A stretch of 64,000 nucleotides of DNA from JAATFS01 sp037145635 (GTDB lineage Bacteria; Pseudomonadota; Gammaproteobacteria; Xanthomonadales; Xanthomonadaceae). The position numbers were made by a program, and so were the translations under genes. This document shows positions 25,123 through 32,967 of this stretch, piece after piece. Every line of letters starts with the position of its first letter. The first letter of the stretch is position 1. The notes under the pieces are model-generated. The model was given only the letters and a program-made list of their open reading frames with translations. It did not search any database and was not told the DNA's origin. The stretch spans positions 186,001-250,000 of the forward strand of contig JBBCXB010000002.1 in the NCBI GenBank assembly GCA_037145635.1. Reading direction: 5' to 3'.

Positions 25123-27620
25123 GCGCCCCCGCGGGCGGCGGCACGCCGCTGCAGCGCTGGCGCGCCTGGTTCGCGCAGCGCGGCTGGCAGCCGCTGCCGT
25201 TCCAGCGCGAGGTCTGGCGCCGCTACCTGGCCGGCGAGTCGGGCCTGCTGCACACGCCGACCGGCAGCGGCAAGACCCTGGCCGCGTTCGGCGGGCCGCT
25301 GCTGGAGGCCCTGCAGTCGCGGCCGCGCCCGGCCCGCGCCCCGCGCGGCGCCGAGCGCCCGGCGCCGGCGCGGCGCCGGGCCCAGCGCGACCTCAAGGTG
25401 CTGTGGATCACGCCGCTGCGGGCGCTGGCCGCCGATACCGTGCGCGCCCTGCGCGAGCCGGTCGAGGCGCTGGGGCTGGACTGGCAGATCGGCGTGCGCA
25501 CCGGCGACGCCAGCGCCCGCGACAAGCGTCTGGCGCGCAGCGGCCGCCTCGATGCGCTGGTCACCACGCCCGAATCGCTGGCGCTGCTGCTGTCGTATCC
25601 CGACACCGCGCCGCAGCTGGCCGGCCTGCACTGCGTGATCGTGGACGAGTGGCACGAGCTGCTCGGCAACAAGCGCGGCGTGCTGCTGCAGCTGTGCCTG
25701 GCGCGGCTACGCGCGTGGTCGCCGGCGCTGCGCATCTGGGGCCTGTCGGCCACCCTCGGCAACCTCGGGCAGGCGCGCGACGTGCTGCTGCCGCATCTGC
25801 CGGAGGCGGCGCTGGTGTCCGGCGTCCGGCCGCGCGCGATGACGCTGGAGACGCTGCTGCCCGACCACGGCGAGCGCTTCCCCTGGGCCGGCCACCTCGG
25901 CCTGGCGCAGCTGCCGCGCGTGCTGCAGACGCTGCTCGCGGTGCGCACCAGCCTGCTCTTCACCAATACCCGGGCCCAGGCCGAACTGTGGCACCAGGCG
26001 CTGGCCTCGGTCTGGCCGGAGGCGGCGGAGACGCTGGCGCTGCACCACGGCTCGCTCGATCCGGCGCTGCGCAGCGCCGCCGAGCAGGGGCTGCGCGACG
26101 GCAGCCTGCGCTGCGTGGTGGCCACTTCCAGCCTCGACCTCGGCGTGGATTTCCCGGCGGTCGACCAGGTGCTGCAGGTCGGCAGCCCCAAGGGCGTGGC
26201 GCGCCTGCTGCAGCGCGCCGGCCGCGCGCGCCACCGCCCCGGCGAGGCCGGGCACGTGGTATGCGTGCCGTCGCACGCGCTGGAGCTGATGGAGTACGCC
26301 GCGGCGCGGCGCGCGATCGCGCTCGGCCACATCGAGGCGCGGCCGCCGCCACGGCTGTCGCTGGACGTGCTCGCGCAACACTGCGTGACCTGCGCGCTGG
26401 GCGGCGGTTTCACCGCCGACGCGCTGCTGGCGGAGGTGCGCGGCACCGATGCCTTCGCCGCGCTCGACACCGGCACCTGGCAGGCGGTGCTCGACTTCAT
26501 CGTGCAGGGCGGCAGCGCGCTGGCGCAGTACCCGGACTTCCACAAGGTGGTGCGCGACGCGGACGGGCACTACCGCGTGGTCGACCGGCGCGTGGCGCTG
26601 CGCCACCGGCTGTCGATCGGCACCATCACCAGCGACGGCAGCGTGCGCGTGCAGTTCCTGCGCGGCGGCCGGCTGGGCGCGGTGGAGGAGCAGTTCGTCG
26701 GCCGGCTGCGCCGCGGCGACCGTTTCCAGTTCGCCGGCCGGCTGCTCGAGCTGGTACGGCTGGAGGACATGACGGCGTACGTGCGCCTGGCCAAGGGCGG
26801 CGACGGCGCGGTGCCGAAGTGGATGGGCGGACGCATGCCGCTGTCCTCGGCGCTGGGCCGCGAGGTCGAGGCGCTGTTCGCCACGCCCGAGGACGTGCCG
26901 GAGCTGCGCGCCCTGGCGCCGCTGCTGCGGCTGCAGCGCGAGCTGTCGGCGCTGCCCGGGCCCGACCACCTGCTGGTGGAGAGTGTGCGGGCGCGCGACG
27001 GCCGCCACGTGTTCGTCTACCCCTTCGCCGGGCGCCAGGTCAACGAGGGCCTGGCCGCGCTGCTGGCCGCGCGCTGGGGCCGGCACCAGCGCAACACCTT
27101 CAGCTTCGCCGCCAACGACTACGGCTTCGTGCTGTCGCCGGCACAGGACGTGCCGCTCGACACGGCGCTGCTGCGCGAGCTGCTGACCCCGGCCGGCCTG
27201 TTCGACGACCTGCGCGAGAGCCTCAACCTTGGCGAGCTGGCGCGCCGCCAGTTCCGCGAGATCGCGCGCGTGGCCGGGCTGCTGTCGCCGTCGCTGCCGG
27301 GGCGCGCCCCGCGCAGCCTGCGCCAGCTGCAGGCCTCCAGCGGATTGCTGTACGACGTGCTGCGCCGCTTCGACCCCGACCACCTGCTGCTCGGCCAGGC
27401 CGAGCGCGAGGTGTTCGAGGGCCAGCTCGAACTGGCGCGGCTGGCGCAGGCGCTGCAGGACTGTGCACGCCGCGAACTGCGCCTGTGCACGCCGCGCAGC
27501 CTCACCCCGCTGTCGTTCCCGCTGTGGGCCGAACGCACCCGTGGCCAGCTCAGCACCGAGGACTGGAAGGCGCGCGTGTTGCGCGCGGCCGCGCAGCTGG
27601 AGCGCCGGCATGGAGGTTAG
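25119..27620 (+). CDS. Lhr-core DEXH-box DNA helicase
   Basis: An 833-residue superfamily 2 ATPase that translocates 3' to 5' on single-stranded DNA and unwinds RNA-DNA hybrids. The Walker A loop is TPTGSGKTLAAF (about residues 45-56), the DEXH box is VDEWHELLGNKRG (Asp176), and motif VI is QRAGRARHRPGEAGH near 365. A winged helix and the large Lhr-core C-terminal domain follow; the extra C-terminal half of full-length mycobacterial Lhr is missing, as expected for Lhr-core. Start GTG 25119 overlaps the ligase stop. An Arg/Pro-rich insert (RPARAPRGAERPAPARRR) after the Walker A region looks disordered and may be lineage specific. Confidence 0.94.
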   Translation: MSAPAGGGTPLQRWRAWFAQRGWQPLPFQREVWRRYLAGESGLLHTPTGSGKTLAAFGGPLLEALQSRPRPARAPRGAERPAPARRRAQRDLKVLWITPLRALAADTVRALREPVEALGLDWQIGVRTGDASARDKRLARSGRLDALVTTPESLALLLSYPDTAPQLAGLHCVIVDEWHELLGNKRGVLLQLCLARLRAWSPALRIWGLSATLGNLGQARDVLLPHLPEAALVSGVRPRAMTLETLLPDHGERFPWAGHLGLAQLPRVLQTLLAVRTSLLFTNTRAQAELWHQALASVWPEAAETLALHHGSLDPALRSAAEQGLRDGSLRCVVATSSLDLGVDFPAVDQVLQVGSPKGVARLLQRAGRARHRPGEAGHVVCVPSHALELMEYAAARRAIALGHIEARPPPRLSLDVLAQHCVTCALGGGFTADALLAEVRGTDAFAALDTGTWQAVLDFIVQGGSALAQYPDFHKVVRDADGHYRVVDRRVALRHRLSIGTITSDGSVRVQFLRGGRLGAVEEQFVGRLRRGDRFQFAGRLLELVRLEDMTAYVRLAKGGDGAVPKWMGGRMPLSSALGREVEALFATPEDVPELRALAPLLRLQRELSALPGPDHLLVESVRARDGRHVFVYPFAGRQVNEGLAALLAARWGRHQRNTFSFAANDYGFVLSPAQDVPLDTALLRELLTPAGLFDDLRESLNLGELARRQFREIARVAGLLSPSLPGRAPRSLRQLQASSGLLYDVLRRFDPDHLLLGQAEREVFEGQLELARLAQALQDCARRELRLCTPRSLTPLSFPLWAERTRGQLSTEDWKARVLRAAAQLERRHGG

Positions 27621-28260
27621 CGTGCGCCAGGTGCTCGCGGGCGAAACGGTCGAACTGCTCGGCGACCGTGCCCTGTACCGCCCCGCCCGGCGCGCGCTGC
27701 TGATCGCCGACCTGCACCTGGGCAAGGCCGACGTGTTCCGCCGCGCCGGCATCGGCCTGCCGGCCGGCGGCACCGGGCACGACCTGGACCGCCTCGACGC
27801 CCTGCTCGCGCAGCGGCCGGCGGACACCCTGTGGATCCTCGGCGACCTGCTGCACGGCCCGGCGCCGCGAGCGGCCTGGCACCGGCGCTGGGGCGCCTGG
27901 CGCGAGCGCCATGCCGGGTTGAGGGTGGTCGCGATCCGCGGCAACCACGACCGCGCGCTGCGCGGCGCCGGGCTGGCGATCGAGGCGGCCGGCGAGCAGG
28001 TCGAGGACGGCCCGTTCCTGCTGCGCCACGAGCCGTTCGCGCATCCGCGGCTGCACGTGCTGTGCGGTCACCTGCACCCGCTTGCCGCGCTGCCCGGCCT
28101 GCCGCGGCGCTGGCCGGCGTTCTGGCTGCGCACCGGCGTCAGCGTGCTGCCGGCGTTCTCGCAGTTCACCGCGGGCGTGGTGCCCACCCTGCTGGCGGGC
28201 GAACAGCTGGTCGCCTGCGTCGAGGGCACGGCGATCGCGCTGCCGCCGGCGCGCGGCTGA
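27610..28260 (+). CDS. pdeM: Ligase-associated metallophosphoesterase (DNA endonuclease PdeM)
   Basis: A 216-residue calcineurin-like phosphoesterase with all metal motifs: IADLHLGKAD (about residue 33), GDLLHG (about 78), IRGNHDRAL (about 112) and CGHLHPLAAL (about 153). It is the MPE member of the repair cluster; the P. putida homologue is a manganese-dependent single-strand DNA endonuclease. ATG 27610 overlaps the last 11 bases of the helicase gene. With the four upstream genes it forms a five-gene overlapping unit, probably one transcript from about 22.25 kb. Confidence 0.93.
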   Translation: MEVSVRQVLAGETVELLGDRALYRPARRALLIADLHLGKADVFRRAGIGLPAGGTGHDLDRLDALLAQRPADTLWILGDLLHGPAPRAAWHRRWGAWRERHAGLRVVAIRGNHDRALRGAGLAIEAAGEQVEDGPFLLRHEPFAHPRLHVLCGHLHPLAALPGLPRRWPAFWLRTGVSVLPAFSQFTAGVVPTLLAGEQLVACVEGTAIALPPARG

Positions 28261-28275
28261 GGGACGGTGCGCGCC

Positions 28276-29535
28276 CTAGCCGCGCAGGTCCGCCGCCGCC
28301 CCGCGCGGGACACCGCCGGCCAGCGCCTCCACGAACGCCTCCGACAGCGCCAGCCGGCCGAACCAGCCGCGCTGGGTGCCGCTGAGCACGCGCAGCATGT
28401 GGCCGCGCCCGCCCGGCAGGCGCCCCGCCGGGCGCAGCGCGATGTCGCGCAACCCGGCGACGCGGTCGCGGTCGGACTGGAAGACCGGCGTCAGCCAGCG
28501 GCTCCAGAACTGGTAGACCGCCACGTGCGCCTGGCGCTCGCGCTGGTAGCGCTGCAGCACCGCCTCCACTTCGCCGCCCTGGCGCAACGCGTCGCGCAGC
28601 GCCAGCGCGTCCATCAGCGCCATGTTGACGCCCTGCCCGAGCTGCGGGCTCATCGAGTGCGCCGCGTCGCCGGCCAGCACCAGGCGTCCGCGATGCCAGC
28701 GATCCATCACCGCATCGCGATAGCTGGCGCGCGCCAGCTCGGTGTGCACGCGGACCTGCGCCAGCCGTGCGTGCGCGGCCGGCCACAGCGCGGCCACCTC
28801 GTCGCGCCACGTCTCCAGCCCGCGCGCCTGCCACCGGTCGAAGTCGGCGCACGGCAGGCTCCAGAAGAAGCTCAGGCGCGGCGTGCCATCGCCGGGCCGC
28901 GTGCCTACCGGCAGCAGGCCGATCATCTTGCGCGCGGCCACGTAGCGCTGCCGCAGCTCGTCCACGAACGGCCAGTCCTCGCGCGGCAGCAGGCACCACA
29001 GCGCCCCCCACGGGTAGACCCGGTCCAGGCGCGTGGCCTGCACCTCCGGGCGCAGCGTCGAGGCCGCGCCATCGGCGGCCACGATCAGGTCGTAGGGACC
29101 GTGCCAGCGCCCATGCTGGTCCTGTACGCGGCGGCCGGCGTGGTCGACGGCGACGATGCGGGTGTCGGCACGCAGCTCCGGGCGCCCCGGCCAGGCCGCC
29201 TCCAGCAGTGCGAACAGCGCACCGCGCTGCATGCCCAGGCCGAACAGCCGCGCATCCAGGTCGCGGTAGCGCATGTCCATCACCGCGCGGCCGCACGGGG
29301 TTTCGCCGAACAGGCGCCGCACCGGCGCGCCATGCTCCAGCGCCTGCGCGAGCAGGCCCATGCGCCACAGCACCTGCAGCCCGCTGGGCTGCAGCAGGAA
29401 ACCGGCGCCGACCGGGCCCGGCGCGGCCGCACGCTCGAACACCTCCAGCCGGTGGCCGTCGCGCGCCAGCAACACCGCCAGCGCCTGGCCCGCGGTCCCG
29501 TAGCCGACCACCGCGACATGCAACGGATGCTTCAT
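28276..29535 (-). CDS. FAD-dependent monooxygenase (aromatic hydroxylase type)
   Basis: A 419-residue class A flavin monooxygenase. The FAD-binding Rossmann motif is VAVVGYGTAGQALAVLLA near residue 8, the DG motif is LIVAADGAASTLRPE near 150, and the second FAD motif is RLVLAGDAAHSMSPQLGQG near 282. It probably hydroxylates an aromatic or heteroaromatic substrate with NAD(P)H and oxygen; the substrate cannot be told. The ATG at 29535 has AAGGA 5-9 bases upstream. It follows the cold-shock gene on the same strand but is separated from it by a terminator. It is convergent with pdeM (15 bases between stops). Confidence 0.88.
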   Translation of the reverse strand: MKHPLHVAVVGYGTAGQALAVLLARDGHRLEVFERAAAPGPVGAGFLLQPSGLQVLWRMGLLAQALEHGAPVRRLFGETPCGRAVMDMRYRDLDARLFGLGMQRGALFALLEAAWPGRPELRADTRIVAVDHAGRRVQDQHGRWHGPYDLIVAADGAASTLRPEVQATRLDRVYPWGALWCLLPREDWPFVDELRQRYVAARKMIGLLPVGTRPGDGTPRLSFFWSLPCADFDRWQARGLETWRDEVAALWPAAHARLAQVRVHTELARASYRDAVMDRWHRGRLVLAGDAAHSMSPQLGQGVNMALMDALALRDALRQGGEVEAVLQRYQRERQAHVAVYQFWSRWLTPVFQSDRDRVAGLRDIALRPAGRLPGGRGHMLRVLSGTQRGWFGRLALSEAFVEALAGGVPRGAAADLRG

Positions 29536-29569
29536 CGATCCTTCTCCATCGAACGGGACGGCGCGGCGC

Positions 29570-29595
29570 AAAAAAAACCCCGCCGAAGCGGGGTT
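29570..29595 (-). terminator. Rho-independent terminator of the cold-shock gene
   Basis: Read on the minus strand: stem AACCCCGC / GCGGGGTT with a TTCG loop and eight T residues, 22 bases past the stop at 29617. A textbook intrinsic terminator. Confidence 0.95.
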
Positions 29596-29616
29596 CTAAT
29601 CGCGCAACCGAGTGGC

Positions 29617-29823
29617 TCACTCGGCCGGCGTGATATTCGAGGCCTGTGCGCCCTTCGGGCCCTGGGTCACGTCATAGCTGACCTTCTGGCCTTCCTGCAG
29701 GCTGCGGAAGCCCTTGGAGTTGATCGCGGAGAAGTGCGCGAAAACATCGGCGCTGCCGTCCTCCGGTGAGATGAAGCCAAATCCCTTGGCGTCGTTGAAC
29801 CACTTGACGGTACCGTTCGGCAT
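29617..29823 (-). CDS. CspA-family cold-shock protein
   Basis: A 68-residue single cold-shock domain that binds single-stranded RNA and DNA and acts as an RNA chaperone. RNP1 is KGFGFISPEDG near residue 14 and RNP2 is VFAHFSAI near 27. The ATG at 29823 is preferred over the in-frame Met at 29844 since the family begins with MPNGTVKWF. A well-spaced promoter (29882-29910) predicts a leader of about 50 bases, shorter than the 160-base leader of E. coli cspA, so thermosensing by a long leader is not evident. It is bounded by its own terminator. Confidence 0.96.
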   Translation of the reverse strand: MPNGTVKWFNDAKGFGFISPEDGSADVFAHFSAINSKGFRSLQEGQKVSYDVTQGPKGAQASNITPAE

Positions 29824-29881
29824 GGTGATGCGAGACCTTTGCAAATTGAAATGGGTGGTTGTGCGTCAACCGCACGCGCCG

Positions 29882-29910
29882 AGTATGCAAAGCTTATGCC
29901 CCGATGACAA
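29882..29910 (-). promoter_or_regulatory. Sigma-70 promoter of the cold-shock gene
   Basis: On the minus strand TTGTCA (29910-29905, 5 of 6), 17-base spacer, CATACT (29887-29882, 4 of 6). The -35 starts one base past the stop codon of the upstream phosphorylase gene (29911), so the promoter fills the whole gap. Predicted start near 29875. Confidence 0.65.
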
Positions 29911-30657
29911 TCACCCGCGTGCAAGTTCTCCCACCAGCTCCGGCAGGCCGGACGAGGCCGCTTCGACGTTGGACAGCACCTCGGCCATGGTGATCTCCTG
30001 GCCGTCGCCACAGCCCGCCGCCCAGTTGGCGACGATCGCCAGGCAGGCGTATTCCAGCCCCAGTTCGCGCGCCAGGCCGGCTTCGGGCATGCCGGTCATG
30101 CCGACCAGATCGCAGCCGTCGCGGCGCAGCCGCGCGATCTCTGCAACCGTTTCCAGCCGCGGCCCCTGGGTCGCTGCGTAGCATCCGCCCTGCACCAGGT
30201 CGACGCCGGTGACCCGCGCCGCGGCGATGACCTTGCTGCGGAACATCGGCGAATACGGGTGGCCGAAGTCCACGTGCAGCACCTCGCTCCCCGGCTCCTC
30301 GCAGAGCGTGGAGACGCGGCCCCAGGTGTAGTCGATCAACTGGTCCGGGCACGCCAGCACGCGCGGCCCGAAGCGCTCGGTGATGCCGCCGACGGTGTTC
30401 AGCGCGAGCACCCGGGTGGCGCCGATTTGCTGCAGTGCAGCGAGATTGGCGCGGTAGTTGATCTTGTGCGGCGGCAGCGAGTGGCCCTCGCCATGGCGCG
30501 CGAGGAACGCCACGCGGTGGCCGAGCAGGGTGCCGACCCGGACCGGGCCGGAGGGACTGCCGTAGCGGGTCTCGACCTGGTGGCTCTGCACGTCGTCCAG
30601 CTGGGCCAGCCGGTAGACGCCGGTGCCGCCGATGACGGCCAACGCGATCGGAGCCAT
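29911..30657 (-). CDS. S-methyl-5'-thioinosine phosphorylase (MTA/MTI phosphorylase family)
   Basis: A 248-residue purine phosphorylase. The phosphate region is VIGGTGVYRL at the N-terminus, the family signature is QGGCYAATQGPRLETVAEI near 155 and the ribose-contact motif is LVGMTGMPEA near 184. In Pseudomonas aeruginosa the gene beside nagZ (PA3004) encodes methylthioinosine phosphorylase, and the same neighbourhood is seen here. It splits methylthioinosine into hypoxanthine and methylthioribose phosphate. That gives a direct link to hpt, 4 bases upstream, which salvages hypoxanthine. Activity on methylthioadenosine cannot be excluded from sequence alone. Confidence 0.9.
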   Translation of the reverse strand: MAPIALAVIGGTGVYRLAQLDDVQSHQVETRYGSPSGPVRVGTLLGHRVAFLARHGEGHSLPPHKINYRANLAALQQIGATRVLALNTVGGITERFGPRVLACPDQLIDYTWGRVSTLCEEPGSEVLHVDFGHPYSPMFRSKVIAAARVTGVDLVQGGCYAATQGPRLETVAEIARLRRDGCDLVGMTGMPEAGLARELGLEYACLAIVANWAAGCGDGQEITMAEVLSNVEAASSGLPELVGELARG

Positions 30658-30661
30658 GGCG

Positions 30662-31216
30662 TCAGACCTTCATCGCGTAGACGGCGGGCAGGCCGCGCAG
30701 CTGTTCGTTGACGTCCATGCCGAAGCCGAACACGTAGCGGTCCGGCACCTCCACGCCCAGGTAGTCGGCGGCGATGCCGGGGACGCAGCGGTCGTGGCGC
30801 TTGACGGTCAGCACCGCCAGGCGCACGTCGGTGGCGCCCTGCTCCAGGCACCACTGGCGCACGCCCTGCAGGGTGTAGCCCTCGTCGAGGATGTCGTCGA
30901 CCAGGATCACGCGGCGGCCGAACAGCGCGGTGGCGGGACGGTGCTTCCACACCAGCTCGCCGCCGCTGGTCTCGCCGCGGTAGCGGGTGGCGTGCAGGTA
31001 GTCGAACTGCAGGTCCTGGCCGCGCGCGCCCAGTTCCAGCGCCAGCTGGCCGGCGAACGGCAGCGCGCCGTGCATGATGGTGAGGTAGACCGGCACCTCG
31101 CCCTGGTAGTCGCGGGCGATGTCGTCGGCGATGCGCGAGATGGCCGCATCGAGCGCGGGACGGTCGACCAGCAGATCGGCTTGAGCCAGGGCCTGGCTAA
31201 TGGAGAGATTGGACAT
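30662..31216 (-). CDS. hpt: Hypoxanthine-guanine phosphoribosyltransferase
   Basis: A 184-residue cytoplasmic salvage enzyme that makes IMP or GMP from the free base and PRPP. The PRPP-binding motif is VILVDDILDEGYTL near 99-112; the pyrophosphate loop TIMHGALPFAGQL lies near 46. The late VPDRYVFGFGMDVNEQLRGLP is the purine-contact and flap region typical of Hpt. The ATG at 31216 overlaps the nagZ stop by one base. In the operon nagZ-hpt-phosphorylase, hypoxanthine released by the phosphorylase is the natural substrate. Confidence 0.93.
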   Translation of the reverse strand: MSNLSISQALAQADLLVDRPALDAAISRIADDIARDYQGEVPVYLTIMHGALPFAGQLALELGARGQDLQFDYLHATRYRGETSGGELVWKHRPATALFGRRVILVDDILDEGYTLQGVRQWCLEQGATDVRLAVLTVKRHDRCVPGIAADYLGVEVPDRYVFGFGMDVNEQLRGLPAVYAMKV

Positions 31217-32223
31217 CAGGCGGTTTTTCCGAGGTTTTCGAGCAAACGGGTTTGGGTGGTGCCGTGGCGGCCGTCGGCGAGCAGGCCATCCCAGCCCAGC
31301 GCGCCGCGGCCGATCAGACCGATCAGTGCAGCGGTGTTGAGCGGCCGGCCTTCGACGGCCTGCAGCGATTCGGGCACCAGTTCCGGGTGGCAGACCAGCA
31401 CCACGTCGCAACCGGCATCCAGGTGGGCATCGACGCGCGCCTTGACGCCGCCGGCCGAGAACGAGCCGGCCATGCCGATGTCGTCGGAGAACACGACGCC
31501 GCGGAAGCCCAGCTGCCCGCGCAGGACCTGTCCGATCCAGCGCGACGAATAGCCGGCCGGCTCCGGCGCGACCTGCGGGTAGATGACGTGCGCCATCATC
31601 ACCGCGTCGGCGCCGGCGTCGATGCCGGCCACGAACGGCACCAGGTCCTCGCGCAGCAGGGTCTCCAGCGTACGCGGGTCGGTGGCCTGGTCCACGTGGG
31701 TGTCCTCGGCGACCGTGCCGTGGCCCGGGAAGTGCTTGAGCGTGGCGGCCATGTCGGCGCCGTGCATGGCCTCGACGTAGGCGCGGGTGAACGCGGCCAC
31801 CACCGCCGGGTCGTCGCTGAAGGCGCGGTCGCCGATGGCGCGGTTGCCGCGCGCCAGGTCCACCACCGGCGCGAAGCTCAGGTCCACGCCGCTGGCGCGC
31901 ACCTCGCTGGCCATCAGCCAGGCATGCTCGCGCGCCAGCTGCAGCGCCGCGTCCGGGTCTCGCGCGTACAGCGCACCGAAGCCCTGCAGCGGCGGCAATG
32001 CGCTGTAGCCGTCGCGGAAGCGCTGCACCCGCCCGCCCTCCTGGTCCACGCAGATCAGCTGCGGACGCGGCGCGGCGGCGCGGATGGCGGCCGACAGCTC
32101 GGCCACCTGCGCGCGCGAGGCGAAATTGCGCTTGAACAGCACCACGCCGGCCACCGCATCGTGCTGCAGCCAGTCGCGCTCCTGCGCGCTGAGTTCGGTA
32201 CCGGCGACGCCGATCAGAAGCAT
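31216..32223 (-). CDS. nagZ: Beta-N-acetylhexosaminidase NagZ
   Basis: A 335-residue GH3 cytoplasmic enzyme that removes N-acetylglucosamine from recycled anhydromuropeptides. The substrate loop KHFPGHGTVAEDTHVD (residues about 164-179, with catalytic His) and the nucleophile region VVFSDDIGMAGSFS (about 243) are intact. NagZ products can induce AmpC beta-lactamase in bacteria with AmpR; no ampR or ampC gene is in this window. A CTGAAG-N17-GACAAT promoter lies 43 bases upstream. It is the first gene of the nagZ-hpt-phosphorylase operon. Confidence 0.96.
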   Translation of the reverse strand: MLLIGVAGTELSAQERDWLQHDAVAGVVLFKRNFASRAQVAELSAAIRAAAPRPQLICVDQEGGRVQRFRDGYSALPPLQGFGALYARDPDAALQLAREHAWLMASEVRASGVDLSFAPVVDLARGNRAIGDRAFSDDPAVVAAFTRAYVEAMHGADMAATLKHFPGHGTVAEDTHVDQATDPRTLETLLREDLVPFVAGIDAGADAVMMAHVIYPQVAPEPAGYSSRWIGQVLRGQLGFRGVVFSDDIGMAGSFSAGGVKARVDAHLDAGCDVVLVCHPELVPESLQAVEGRPLNTAALIGLIGRGALGWDGLLADGRHGTTQTRLLENLGKTA

Positions 32224-32265
32224 GTAGGGATCTCCCTGCCAGGCGCCCCGATGGCGCAGCGCCGC

Positions 32266-32294
32266 ATTGTCGCAGATGCCGGCCCCGGCTTCAG
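32266..32294 (-). promoter_or_regulatory. Promoter-like CTGAAG-N17-GACAAT upstream of nagZ
   Basis: Minus strand: CTGAAG (32294-32289), 17 bases, GACAAT (32271-32266), 43 bases from the nagZ ATG. The same arrangement (CTGAAC-N17-GACAAT) is found at rlmD. Confidence 0.5.
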
Positions 32295-32397
32295 GCGCGG
32301 CCGCCCGGATCGCCGGCTCCGCCGGGCCGCGGCCCGTTGCCGCAAGGGCCCGGATGGCGCCCCGGCCATCGGTGGCCGCCGCAGGCCAGCCCCGCCT

Positions 32398-32889
32398 TTA
32401 CGATTCCCACCCCGAAAACGGGTGCGAGGCCAGCGCGAGGTTGTAGTAGCGCGCGTCGTCGGTGACCTCCGCGCCCAGCCAGTCCGGCCGCGCGAACGCC
32501 TCGTCGGCCTGCTCCAGCTCGATCTCGGCCACCACCAGCCCGGCGTTGTCGCCCAGGAACTCGTCGACCTCCCACAGGTGGCCCTGGTGCTGCACCAGGT
32601 GCCGGCGCTTGTCGATCAGCCCGCCGACGCACAGCGCCAGCAGCGCGCGCGCCTCGTCCAGCGGCAGCGGGTACTCGAACTCCTGGCGGGTGTGGCCGAG
32701 CTCGCGCGACTTCAGGTTGAGGAACGCCTGCTCGCCCTGGATGCGCACCCGCACCGAGGCCTTCTGCGCGCCGCTGTCCATCGCCGCCTGGTCGTTGATG
32801 TAGCCCTGCGCCATCGGCAGCACCGCGTGCGCGGCCGCGCGCCAGCCGTCGCAGCTGACCAGGAATTTGCGTTCGATCTCTACGGGCAT
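32398..32889 (-). CDS. CYTH-domain protein (probable inorganic triphosphatase)
   Basis: A 163-residue protein of the CYTH/triphosphate tunnel family. The N-terminal EIERKFLV motif (residues 4-11), KASVRVRIQGEQAFLNLKS near 43 and the late VVAEIELEQADEAF near 118 provide the charged tunnel that binds triphosphate and metal. Short bacterial members usually hydrolyse inorganic triphosphate. The gene follows rlmD on the same strand, separated only by a G-rich palindromic spacer, so co-transcription is possible. Confidence 0.9.
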   Translation of the reverse strand: MPVEIERKFLVSCDGWRAAAHAVLPMAQGYINDQAAMDSGAQKASVRVRIQGEQAFLNLKSRELGHTRQEFEYPLPLDEARALLALCVGGLIDKRRHLVQHQGHLWEVDEFLGDNAGLVVAEIELEQADEAFARPDWLGAEVTDDARYYNLALASHPFSGWES

Positions 32890-32959
32890 GGGAATCGGGA
32901 ATCGGCAGGGGGAAGGGCGGGAGCATAGGCCAATCGCGGTCGCGATTCTCCCTTCCCAT
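32887..32959 (+). repeat. G-rich palindromic intergenic element between CYTH gene and rlmD
   Basis: The left arm holds two GGGAATC heptamers (32890-32903) and further G-runs; the right arm ends in GATTCTCCCTTCCCATG. The outer CATGGGAA (32887-32894) and TTCCCATG (32952-32959) are exact inverted repeats. The left end includes the CYTH start codon. Confidence 0.75.
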
Positions 32960-32967
32960 GTCCCCGT

